Positions 48,901 through 60,900 of a stretch of 64,000 nt of DNA are shown in pieces. The translations under genes were made by a program, and so were the position numbers. The stretch covers positions 333,501 through 397,500 of the forward strand of contig CAUYUJ010020682.1 in assembly GCA_963575745.1 (NCBI GenBank), given 5' to 3'. The stretch is from Prorocentrum cordatum. Lineage: Eukaryota > Sar > Dinophyceae > Prorocentrales > Prorocentraceae. The notes beneath the pieces were generated by a model. That model worked only from the letters and a program-made list of their open reading frames with translations, was not told the origin of the DNA and ran no database searches. Every line of letters begins with the position of its first letter. Within the stretch, counting starts at the first letter, position 1.

Positions 48901-51900
48901 ACACGCTCGATGACCTCCGTAAAACCCAAGAGGGGGCCAGCAACCAACCAAAGTTGCTCAAATCCGACCAACGAGACATGCCACAGGCGAAGCGCCGCTG
49001 CGGACTCATCATCGCGTTGCTCACGAAGCGCGAACCGCGCACTCACATGTGGCCGTTTCCCGACCCCTCCGGCGCGGGGGATATCATGGAAGCCGCCCTG
49101 GGACTTTGCTGCCCTGGGCAGGAAAGGCACCACCACTTCCGCTCGCGGCTGGCCGCCTCCCGGGGGCTACGGTTCTCTGAACTCATGGACCTTCGCGGGA
49201 AGCTGGAGGCGCCGATCGGCGCGGCAGCCCACCTGGTCTCCACCGCCCACGGCCACCCTGCAGCGAAGGAGGCAGGATGCCCAACTACCTACGCTGGTTT
49301 GGAATCCCACGACTTCAAACTCAAGGCCCCCATGCTTGTCATCGAGAGAATCGCGAAGCCGGCCGACCTCAGCACTCTCTCGCGCGCGGCGTGCAGCATC
49401 TGCTCTCTACAGCAGGCCCTCGCAGGCAAGGGGCGTGCCCCGGGGCCAGCCGGGTGCCCCTGTCTGAGGTCACCTTCCTCGGCGGCGGCTTCTCCTTCGG
49501 CCGTGCCCCCCGCGACGGCCCCCTGCCACCTGCGCCCCCCCCCCCCCCCCGTCGCGAAGGCCCCCCATTCCTCCCCTCAGGCGACGCGCGCTTCAGCGCC
49601 AGTCGGTCCCAGCCCAGGAGCCCGACGCGGCCCCGGGCGGTGCCCCGCACCCCTTCCGCCCCCCATCGGCTCGCGGCCCCCGCGCCGCCCAAGACGTGCC
49701 ATGTCGACCCGGGCGATTTCCCACTGACCCCCCGGGGCCTGTTCGTCCCCAACCAGGCCAACACAGCCTTCCCACCCACTCGCATCGATGGCGACAGGTT
49801 TGGGTTCTTGGCCCACATCTCCAAGCGCTACACGGCGACGCGCGACATGCGTCCACCCAACGCGCCCCCCTTGGCATGGGAGCCCGGCGCACCCGCACTG
49901 GGCTGTTTCACATGAAAAGCGGACGCTGACTTCAGTTCTACCAGCGCGGGCGGTCTCCCAGCGCGGGCCGATCGGCCACGCGCTGCTCTTGCCTCGCGTT
50001 CGCCTGGGGCGCCAGCCCCACCTCTGTTGACCAGCTCCTCGATCAGCGGTCGCACCTCATCTGCCCTCCTGACCCTCCCAGCCAGGCTCGGCGCACGCCA
50101 CCTGCCCCCGACGCATACTCTCTCACCAACGAGCTCACCCTCAACCGCGCCCTTGCCAGCCCCCCGGCCCCGCTCAGCCTGTGCGATGGCGTCTCCAAGG
50201 GAGACGTCTCGGACGCCCCCCCCCCCCCCCCTGCTATGTCGGAGGAAGCAAAAGAAGTCCTCGACCTGCTCCTTCTTGCTGACGTGCCGCGCGGGCCAGG
50301 GTTGAAGGTCTCCATCATCTGCTCGCTCGAAGCCGAAGAGGAGGACGACGCCTCCCGGTCCGACACAAGGCCCATCGAGATACGTATAATCGAGCATATG
50401 CGGGACCCGCATCCGCTCTTCAACGACCACTGGCGGGACTTCGCAACCACCGACGGCAAAGGGAGATTGCGCCCGGATGACCCAGGGAACTGGACGCAGC
50501 CCCAGCCACGTGCCTTCCTGGCGCAAATATATGGTACACGGGCCCCGTCCACATACCTCACCGAGGGCTTCCATCGGCAGGGGAAACGCCTATCTGCCGC
50601 ACGGGCGGTCGTCAAGCTCTGCGCGCTTTCCAAGGACACCAGTGGAGTGGACAGGTGGCTTCACCACTCCAATGAGTGGCCCCCGCGCGGGCCGCCCCCC
50701 CTACGGCGCACCGTTGAGGCGCTGGCCGAATTCCTGGCGCAAAGCAGCCAGGACAAAATCGCACCCGGTACCCTGGTGCATTTAACCACGGAGATCGCCA
50801 TGCGAGAGCTTCAGAAGACGTGCGAGAAGGTCCACATCGCCGCCAGCGGCAGGATCGACAAGCGCGAGGTTCGGGACCGCGCCGCGGGCTCCCACGACGC
50901 CGCCAACCCCTTCGGAAGGGTTTCTGCGCCAAGGGGCCCCCCATCCCGGGCCCAGACTGGGGCGAGTCCGCACGCCCTTCCCCCACCCTCTCTCTACGCA
51001 GCCCCACTAGCCCGCCCTGCCTCCTCCGGGCCTCCCCGTTCCCAGATCGCGAGCCCTCTCAGGAAGTCAGCCCGAGGCACAGGCCTCTGGCCCAAGTAGC
51101 AGCTCGTGGAGAAGGCCCCCCCGCAACGAGGAGCTATGGGACACGCGCTCGCCGCGAGGACGGGCCGGGGGTAACCGACGCCGCCCACCCCTGGCCAAAC
51201 CCCATGGCGCCCAAAGGCCGCAAAAGGCGCCCAGGTCGAGCTCGCCCCATCGCCGAGCACCGAGCGCGCCGATGTCGCACACTCCTCTGCCAGCCCAGTT
51301 CAGGAAGGCGGGGCCTGCACCCCAACCTCCCCAGCCGGTCTTCAATTGGACCCCACTTCCGTCGCCGACGACAGAGGCATCGCGCGTCCGCGGGGGCAGG
51401 GCGCCGTTCGTTCCCCCAGCGTGCCCAGGGCCCGCCCGCCCAGTGGCACGTGGAACAGACAGGACTGGAATGGCGACCGGCGCGAGCGACGCCCACGTTA
51501 GCACGGTGAGAGTGGCCGCAGTAGCCCGTGCGGCAGCCGATGGGCGCACTGGACCGGGCGGGATGATTGGGAAACTAATGAGCGCTGGGGCAGGCTTGAC
51601 CAGGCACGGGGCTCGGAGGAGGCCCCCTGGCCCCCTTTTCGATTGCGCAAGACGAGGGCCATCCCGAGCGCCGCCATCCCGCGCGCAACCAGGGTGTCGG
51701 GCGCGGTCTCTACGACCCCCTGACTCGCCAGCACATCTACCGAATCCACCTCGACCGGATCTCTCTCCAGCCACATGTCGGGGAAGCCCCCGCAGAGACC
51801 GTGAAGCGATTGCAGTGGACTTGGGCCCTTACTTTGACGCCCACTGGCACCGGTGGGCGACCGCTCACTACCCGAACCCTGTTAGGGTCTGCGCCGACCC

Positions 51901-54900
51901 TTCATTTCAGCAGCCCGATTTGTGCCCTCGGTTCCTGCGCGAGTCGACGCGTTTCGAATGCAATGCCCGCGCGATGAATGACTCGCTCAAGCTCGGGATT
52001 CGGCGGAACAGGGTGCGCGAGGCAGCGCGCGCCGACGCCCCCAACAAAGGCAAGGGCGCAGGGCCGCGGGGGGGGGGGGGGGGCGATGTCCAGCGCGGCA
52101 GAGGACTCGGTGGGCCCCTCCGATGGAGCGCACCTCTAAGCCTTACCGCCACCATGCGCCGATGCGACGGGGCGGGCCTGTTCTTCCTGGCAGGGGGGCC
52201 CGCCTGCTCGACGCGCGACCCCTACGGTCGTGCTAACGCCGCCTCGGGCGTGCCTGGCTGGGGCCCAGGGCGCGCCCCAGGCTCTAGGCACCCCTCTGGG
52301 GGCGCCCCTTGCAGCGCACCCCCCCTGGATGGCTGCCGCCCCCCTGGCCAGCCTTAGGCGTCCAAGGATCAGGCCCCCCGCGGCCCTCTGCGCTGCTGGC
52401 GCCGTTGCGGCGACACTTTGCAGCTTCTTGCTGCCCCGCCCCAGCAGCTACTAGCTGCACCGTGCCGGCCCGCGAGGCCCCGCCGCTACTGGCCTTCAAC
52501 GGGCCTCCGCGCCCGCCTCCTGCCCCTGGCGTTGCCTCTGCCCCCCCCTCGCCCCCTCCTGCGCCTGCCCCCGTTTTCTCTAGTTGCTGCGGCTCAGCAG
52601 GCGAACTTCTTTTTCCATGTCCGAAGCGCCCGCGCGGCGCGAGATGAGCGGGCAGCGCCCACTTGTGATCATGAAGGCCAGCCAGGAGGTAGCAGAGCGT
52701 CAGAAGCCCATTCTGGGGCGGGACGACCTCGCACCCCTTGCGCACGCATCGACGACGCAGTGCAACAGGGTGGGCGCTCTTTCATTGAGGTTCCAGACCT
52801 GGTCACAGATGCAGTCAAGCTTCCGTGGAAGGTTTTACAACCAGGTAAAATGGTTCTCCGTGGGCCTCGCGTCACAGTTTGAGGGCCTGCGCGTGGGCAA
52901 CGGCGGCAGGCGCGCCGCTAGGGAAGAAGTAGGCACCTCGCATCGGCCGGCGAATGCGGATATGATCCTCGCCCACCTTGGCTTCCAGTGTTTCCCCCAC
53001 TCTGGCTCCCCCCACCTGGGCTCCCAGCGTTTCGGGTCGGCACTCGGCGACCCCCCGCTTGCCGCTCCCAGGCAGATCGCCCAGAGCAGTTCCAATCCTG
53101 CTGCGGCTGCCAGCTGCACGGGCCTGCGCGTGGACTACGGCGGCAGGCGCACCCCTTGGAGAGAAGTTGTCAACGTACTTCGTCCTGGTGATACGGAGGC
53201 GCGATCCCCACCCTCCCCGCCCCCCGCCTGCTTCGCCGTCTGTCAGCTGCACCCTACCAGAGAGCCAGCCAGCACGCTGCAGGCGGAGTGTCCCCCCTCC
53301 GTCCTGCGGCTGACGCTCGGATTCGAACTAAGAAGCGCGGTGACTCAGGCTGCCCAGTGCCAGCGCAGCAGGGTGTGTCAGGCGATAACCAAATCATCCT
53401 GCGGCTGTCAGCTGCACCCTACCAGAGCAATTCCAATCTTTCTGCGGCTGTCAGCTGCACCCTACCAGAGAGCCGGCACTGCAGGCGGAGTGATCCCCTC
53501 CGTGCTGCGGCTGTCGTTTGGACTCGAACTAAGCAGCGTGGCGTCTGTGCCCAGTGCCGGCGCAGCAAGAGGCTCAGGCGGGGCCTACCCTATCTTTCTG
53601 CTGCTGTCAGCTGCACCCTACCAGAGCATTTCCAATCTTTCCGCGGCTGTCAGGTGCACCCTACCAGAGAACTCGCACACTGCAGGCGGAGTGACCCCCT
53701 CCGCCCTGCGGCTAATGTTTGGTTTCGAACTAAGCAGCGTGGTGACTGTGCCCAGTGCCAGCGCCGCAGGATGTCTCAGGCGGACCCTTATATATCTTTC
53801 CGCGGATGTTAGCTGCGCCCTGCCCGAACAATTCCAATCTTCATGCGGCTGTCAGCTGCACCCGACCAGAGAACCGGCACACTGCAGGCGGAGTGGCCCC
53901 CCTCCGTCCTGCGGCTGACGATAGATTCGAAGTGTCCAGCGTGGTTACTGTTCCCACTACCAGCACAGCACAGTGGCTCAGGCGGACCCTTCTCTCTCTT
54001 GCGGCTGTCAGCTGCACCCTCCTCGGGCGATCCCAACCCCCTTTGCGCGGCCCTGGCGATGACCTGATTGATGAATGACGGCGTGGTCCACGCTCACAAC
54101 CTCCCGTGCACGGCCCTGGAGATGGCCTGATTGATGGATGACGGCGTATTCTACGCTTGCTATCAGGCGACACTGTCCTCCTTACACGGCCCTGGAGGTG
54201 GCCTGATTGATGGGTGACGGCGTGCTCTACGCTTACCACCTCCCTTACACGGCCCTGGAGGTGGCCCGATTGATGGATCCTACGGCCCATCGAAATGGCC
54301 TGCTGGGATGTACGTCGCCCCAAGTTCCTGCTCCTCGGCAAGGTACGTCCTGTTCTTCGTCCTCTGGGCCCGACCTCCTGCGCGTTCGTCTTCTCTCCCT
54401 TGTCTCTCTTGTGTATATTCTGTCGCCTTCTTCCTCAGTCGTGTTCTTCGCCCTTTCTCTCTGTTGTCAGTTCGCCCACTTCTGCCGCGTCGCCGCTGTG
54501 CTTCGCCTGTTTTTTTTTCCCCCGCGCGTCGCTGGCGTCTACTGCGCTGGGCTCGACTCTTGCATTCGACCTTTTGGACGGCGCGCAGCCTTCTGCGTCG
54601 CTCGCGAGCGAAAACAAATCCATCAGCCCATCCAGAAACGATGCCCAGGGGAGTTGAAGTGATCGGGGAAGTGGGGGGGCATGCAGAAGAACACAAAGCG
54701 GGGGAAGCCGTCATATACTCCAAGAGGGAGGGGGTGGAAGAGGAATCGCCGTCGTCGGAGGAGGAGGGCGAGGAGGAGGAACAGGAGGAGGAGGAGGTGG
54801 AGCAGGGCGAGGACGAGGAGGACGAAAAAGGGGGAGAAGAAGGGAGAGTTGGGTACCTCGGGGATCCTCTTGAGGCCTCGCACGGGGCCTCTTGGGAGCC

Positions 54901-57900
54901 TCTAGGGGGCCTTTGGGGGCCGCCTGGGCGCCTTTTGGGGCCCTCTTGGGGCCTTCATGGGGCTCTCTTGAGATTCTCTTCGGGGCCTCTTGGAAGCCCT
55001 GGAGGGCCTCTTGGGGCAATTTTGGAAGTCATCGGAGTCGCCTCTTGGGGCTCTCTTGGGGCCCTTTTGGGGCGCCCTCCTGTGGGCCATTTCAGGGCCG
55101 CCATGAGGTCCCAAAAGCGCATCGGAAACGAAAAGGCGCGAAGGCAAACATAATGGATTGCCTTTCGGTTTTTGAAGGTGGTTGGCTTCTCCGGGAGGTC
55201 CTGAGGGGTTTCCAAAAACACCTGGGTCCGTCGGGTGGCCTTTTGGGGGCCTCTTGGAGGCATGCGTTCGGTAGAGCCATGTTGGGTTATCTTGGGCGAT
55301 CTTGGAGGCCATCTTGGGCTCTCTGCGGCCCTCATGGAGCCATATTGGCCCACTCTGGGCGTTCTGACACCTCTGACCCCTCCCTGTCCAGGTCCAGGGG
55401 AGGGGGCAGGGGGAGGGGTAAACCCCTCCCCGAAGTGGAAGGGGGGCTTTTGGTAGAGGGAAGGCATATATCGTTATACCACCTACGCCCAGAAGGCTGG
55501 TGGGATATATGAGGTGATACCTATGGGTGCTAGTTAATGTTTGCCCTCTCATGATTTGTCAACTCCACTGCTCGCGCAATCACTCCACCCGTCCACTCGC
55601 ATTTCGTCTAACGAAGCCCATGTGGCGGCGATTGCGGTGATTGCCCTGGCTGGCGTATCTCTGCGGCCGCGCTGGCGGCCGCGCTGGCGTGCGCAAGTTC
55701 GCGCGCAGAGCGGCTAGCTGGTTTGGTACTACCAATGCGGCCGCGATAGCGCTTACCGATTGCAATTTTTCGGGGCGTCGCAAAGGCCGCGCTTGCGCGC
55801 GGGCCCTTCACTGCGGGTCAGTGGTTCGGGCGGGCGTGGCCTCATGATGACGACGGTGGCAATGATGGTCGTGCCGATAATGATTGTGACGGCCGCAAGG
55901 CCAATGACGGCGCTGGTGTTTGTAACACCGATGGCGGTCAATGATGTAGGCCCTGAAGTGATGATGGTGGCCATGGCGGCGATTGTCGATGACGGTGGCG
56001 TGATGCGGCGGCGTTGATGAGGGTGATGGTGAGGAAATGCGCGCACGGAAATTCAAGAACCCGGGCAAACAGCAAATTGTTGGTTGAGAAGCGTCAGGCG
56101 CCAGCTTTTTTCATACGTTTTGGAAGAGGTCTGTGTTGCAGAGTTTCGAGCACTCGTTGCTTTGGAAAGATCTTCAACACGATCGCGTGGCGGGCCACGC
56201 GTCTAGCCCGCATGGCGTTATTTGGTATGGACTCGTGCACTGGGCGCGTGCTGGGCCAACGCGGGTGCAATGCGTGGTGAGATGAGACTGCGTGTTGCAA
56301 GGGATTGTCTTGAAATTCGTTTTCTCCCCAATTATTATGTGGCGTTGGGTCTTCGTACAGCGCCCCGCCTCTCACTCCTTCCTCCTCCTTCCTCCCGTGC
56401 TACCATCCGTGCTTCTGCCATCCGCATGTCTCTGTTTCGGCGCACCCATTTGTTTCGGTGTCCCCATCGGGAACTCCACTGAAGATCCCAGTGGCTGCGC
56501 CCGCATGTCGCCACAGCGCCATTTTCGGCGCACCCTTCACACGTTCCGTGGCGCAATAGGGAGCTCCACCGGAGGCTCCAATGGCTGCGTTCGCATGGTA
56601 CCACCGCGCCCATTTCGGCACACCCCTCACATGTTTTATGATGGCCTCCGTGAGGGGGGGGTCCACTGAAAGCCCCAGCAGCGGCGCTCGCATGGGGCAG
56701 GGTTCGGGGGATCCAAGATGGAGTCCTTCGGGATGGGGTCCTTCGAGTAGGAGGTCGACTTCGAAATTGACTTGCCCCAGAATTAAGTTGTTCGCCGAAT
56801 CGATGAAGAACTCGAAGAAAGTACGCCGATCTACGAGCCTTCTACATATGACTCGACGAGCAGGTAAACGTTGGGGTACATCAATTCTGCAGTCGATCCC
56901 CTACTCGAGTCCTGAGGGATGGGGCCCTGAGGACGGGGTACCTGAAGCCGTGCAAATCCACCCTTTGGGCCCCTTCCTCTCCTTGGGCTCCCGTCCCTCA
57001 GCACCCCATATTTCAGGAGCGACAAAAAGACTTACATATCCAGTCGGATAGAGGTATCAGATCGAGGTTGTTTCGGGGAGGGTATCCTAACGTTTTTCGT
57101 GTTTATTGGATGTTCGTGTGCATCCTGGGGGTGGGTACCCTCGAATGCTCTTCATTTTGGCCGGCGGAGGGTCGCACGTTCTTGAAGGGTGTTCTCCTGT
57201 CCTGGGTCCGACTGCACATAAATCCGCACGTACGTCTTGTGTGGGCTCCCTAATCTCTGAACCGCCGAGGGATGGGCCCTGCCAGCAGCGGTGCCTCTGC
57301 GCAGACCTCGCCCTGCTCGCCCCTGCGCCCCGCCGAGAGGCGCTGCCCGCACTGGCTGGCGCCCGGGCCGTGCTGCGCAGGGGCTCCGCGGCCAGCAACA
57401 AGCGGGACGGCGACGAGCCAGCCGCGGGCGCCTCGGCAGCTGTCGGGGCGCAGGAGGCGGGGGTCAGTCAGAGCGCCAGATCTTGTAGGATCTTGCAGGG
57501 CCAGGGTCGCACTGACCCGCGCTTGGGTGCAGGATCAGGCAGGATCCTGCAGGATTCTGCAGGATCCTGCAGGGCCTGACTGACCCGGGTCTGGATTGAC
57601 CCGGGTCAGCAGGTCCCGAAGCTGCCCTTCGGGCCAGATCCGTACGACCGAAATCCAGGCCTCCTCGCGTCATGACGCAAGCATGACCGGAGGTTTCTGC
57701 TATTCTCGGTGCCCTTGTGGGGCCTCGGGGCCGTCGAGAAAGACGAATCAGGATGAAAGACCGGTCCCGGGAAATGGGTCGAGACTTTTGGGGGGCCCAC
57801 GTCAGGGGCCCACGTCAGGGGCCCACGTCAGGAGAAAATCATGGCGTCAGGGGTCTGGGAGTGGGAACGGCTTGTTTTCGTCGTGTCGACGCGGCGGCGA

Positions 57901-60900
57901 CCCCGGCGGGCGTTCAAGGTTGAGCGCCGCCAGTGGCCTGGAATCGGGCATTATCGAACTATCTGGACTATCGTAAAACCGCGATCGTTCAATGTTGAAC
58001 GATCCACGTGGTGTCAGAAACCAACGGCGCAGATGAACGGAAAGATCGGGGACGAAGACCAACAGCAGTTCTTGTCCGTTCTGAACAGGAGTCGTTGTTT
58101 GTGTCGCCGCGGCCAGCAATAAGAGGGACGGGGTCGAGCCAGCCGCGGAAGCCTCGGCACCCGGGGTTGTCAGGGGCAACGTCAGGAGGGGATCGGCTGA
58201 AGGGCGGGCTCTTTCGTGGGATCTCTGCGGTTTTCAAGCCTCCGAGCGCTCTCCAGCAGCTGCGCCTCGCCGAGGGCGTTCCAGGGGTGCCTGGAACGTC
58301 CCGAACGGCCGCCAGAGGCCGAGTTACGGCCCGAAAGCAATAGGCTCAGGAAGGAACGCATTGACACCCAATCGGCCGTTCATCGCCGACTGTGGCCTGG
58401 TAGCCAAACGCGCCCAGGACCGTGCGGTGTTGCCATCGGGGGCCCACTGTCGATCTCGGGGGCCATTCTGGCTGTCTTGGGGCGGTCTCGGGGGCCGTCT
58501 TGGAGCGTCGGGGAGCTGAGAAGGCGAGAACACCAAGATTCATCACCCCCCCACGGAAAATCAATGATGTTTGCATTTTGGGGCTCTATTGGGAGGCCTC
58601 TTGGAGGCCTCTTGGGGCGTCTTGGAGGCCTCGTGGGCCGTCTGTAAGCCATCTTGGGTGTCTCGGACGGATCGTTCGACGACTCGGAGCCTTCTGGGAC
58701 CGTCTTGGGCGCCTCTTGGGGTCCACTGGGAGCGCTCTGGGGCGCCTGAAAGCCGCGCCCAAGAGGAAAACCATCTCTGATCCGCACCGCCTGGGGACTT
58801 GCCTGGGTACTCTTCGTCCAGGGACCCCCAGGGGCGGCCCCGCGCGCGCGAATTTTAGCACGCCTTTGGCCCGTTGGGCCGGCGAATCTATGTGAGTGTA
58901 AACGTATGTATTCCAAAATGCAGATCGGATTGGCAATAGCCAGGGTCGTTCGAGCAGACACGTCACTCTCAACCGCGTTGGCGTTGGTTGTTCCGATAGC
59001 TTCGTACTGTCGTGCCGAGATGTGCGAATACAAGAGTCATTGGTCTTTGCCTCCCACTTTGACCAGTGTAGACTGTCCGTGCGGCAGCGGCGCGTGGGCC
59101 GTGACGCTCAGGACGAGTCGACGTCGCCGCCCTGGATTTGTTTGTTAGGGGGGAGTTTATGGTGGTTCTTGTCGCAGCGGCTTGGCGCCGCCCGAAAAGG
59201 CAGTCAGCCTGGGCCCTGTGGGAGGGGTCGTGGCACGAGCCTGGATCGGGGGTGCAGGGGGCGGGGGGGGGCTCTGAGCGCAAGAAAGATACCGCACGCC
59301 CTGCTTCTCGGGGTGCTGCTTCATCGCCGTCGCGCGGCGGCCCTGCCCCTCGGCATTCGTGGGCCATGTTGGCTGTATGCCGCTGAGGTAACGGACAACG
59401 GTAATTACATTGTCGATTTGCACTTCGTTGAACCCATAAAGGACCCGTTGGCCCCCAATATTGTTCGTGTGTTGCCATTTATATGGAGCATGTGAGTGGG
59501 CCTTTTGCTCTTAGCGCTTCTCCTTGTCACCTACATGGGGGGGGGCACTGGCTTCATGGCTTCCCTTGCAGGCGCCTTGGCCTCATGGCTGGGGGCAGTG
59601 GCTTCATGGCTTCACGGCCGCCACCACCGTCCACGGAGCAAGATAAACAATTCTTTCGAGTGAATGAATTGCGGTGGAGACCGGAGTGGCTCACGCTGCC
59701 ATCCGGTTCCTTTGCGGAGCAGGGGGATGTGACGTCAGCATTTTTATTGGTCTCCATTATTTCGCATTTCCCACTCCACAATCATTTTAACCACGCTGCC
59801 ACTCCATGAACACTTCATTGTCGCTCTTGTTACCTCATGATCACTCCATCCTCAACTCGTGTTCACTCAACTCCTGTTTTCGTTTATCCATGTCCATGGC
59901 ATTGCATTTAATATCCGTAAGGGCTTCGCCCCATGCCGCCGGCCCCCTGTCTCGGATAATGGAAGATGCAAAAGCTAAATCATGAGGTCTGGGCGCCGCC
60001 GTGAAGCAGTGTCGGGACCTGTTTGTTTTTCGATCCTGACCCTACGGATCTGCGTGAGGGGTGCCGCCGAATTTCAGAAATGTTGCAAATCCCCAATGTT
60101 TTTGGGCCCTGACCTTACGGATCTGCATGAGAGGTGCCGCCGAATTTCAGAAATGTCGCAAATTCCCTGTGGTTTTGGACCCTGACCCTGCCGATCTGCG
60201 TGAGGGGTGCCACTGGATGTCAGAAATGTAGCAAATCCCTTGTGTTTTTTGACCCTGACCCTGCCGATCTGCGTGAGGCGTGCCGCCGAATTTCAGGAAT
60301 GTAGCAAATCCCATATGTTTTTGGACCCTGACCCCGCCGATCTGCATGATGGGTGCCAGCGAATTTTAGAAATACTGTAAATCCTCTGTGTTTTTGCACC
60401 CTGAGCCCGCCGATCTGCGTGAGGGGTGCCACTGACTGTCAGAAATGTGGCAAATCCTATGTGTTTTTGCACCCTGACCCTGCCGATCTGCGTGAGGGGT
60501 GCCGCCGAATTTTAGCAATGTTGCAAATCCTTTGTGTTTTTGGACCCTGACCCCGCCGATCTGCGTGAGGGGTGCCACCGAATGTCAGAACTGTGGCAAA
60601 TCCCATGCGTTCGGGGGTCCCTTCCCCTTAAGATTTACTTCAAACTAGTTACTCCCACCCCCAAACATCAAGAACGAGAATCAAGAGTACGGGTGACAAC
60701 AAGAATCAAGAGGATGAATGGTGAAGTGGTGTTTTCCAGTGCCAGTGACCCAGGCTTCAAGGCTAGACCGCCCGCCCGCCCTCGAGCCTTGTGGCTACGG
60801 AAGGGCAGGCCGACAGAGCAGCAGCACGTGCTACGCTAATCCTTGCTTGCTGAACGCATCTACACATCCATGCCGCACCACGCTGCCTATGCTACACTGC

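Larger units (their letters stand above)
31354..57339 (+). other. rpiA: rpiA intron 7, 26 kb, carrying a multigene block
   Basis: 25,986 bp, GC to AG. GAGGC-TGCCC occurs at both exon junctions. It contains the palindrome-bounded block (31691-47900), a degraded coding relic (48432-52060), tandem repeats (52900-54280), a TTGGGGCC-type array (54860-55340) and low-complexity DNA (55600-57050). Nothing recognisable is coded between 52.1 and 57.3 kb. Confidence 0.8.
57424..59387 (+). other. rpiA: rpiA intron 8
   Basis: 1,964 bp, GC to AG. It holds GGATCCTGCA-rich repeats (57480-57610), three tandem GGGCCCACGTCAGG units (57795-57838), repeat family C (57885-58030), the repeats shared with 20.05 and 4.58 kb, and a TTGGGGCC-type copy (58440-58870). 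Confidence 0.8.

Noticed and set aside
52584-53918. 444-residue + strand frame
   Set aside because: It spans the ~202-bp tandem repeat, and the same peptide fragments recur only because the DNA does.
59022-59495. 157-residue + strand frame as one exon
   Set aside because: Conserved text begins only at 59388 after an AG and ends at 59441 before a GA donor; the flanks are intron.
60034-60617. Possible CRISPR array
   Set aside because: The units are contiguous 73-bp repeats without unique spacers, in a eukaryotic setting.
60034-60617. tRNA genes, because the unit is 73 bp
   Set aside because: No anticodon stem, T-loop (GTTCGANTC) or acceptor pairing could be made out.
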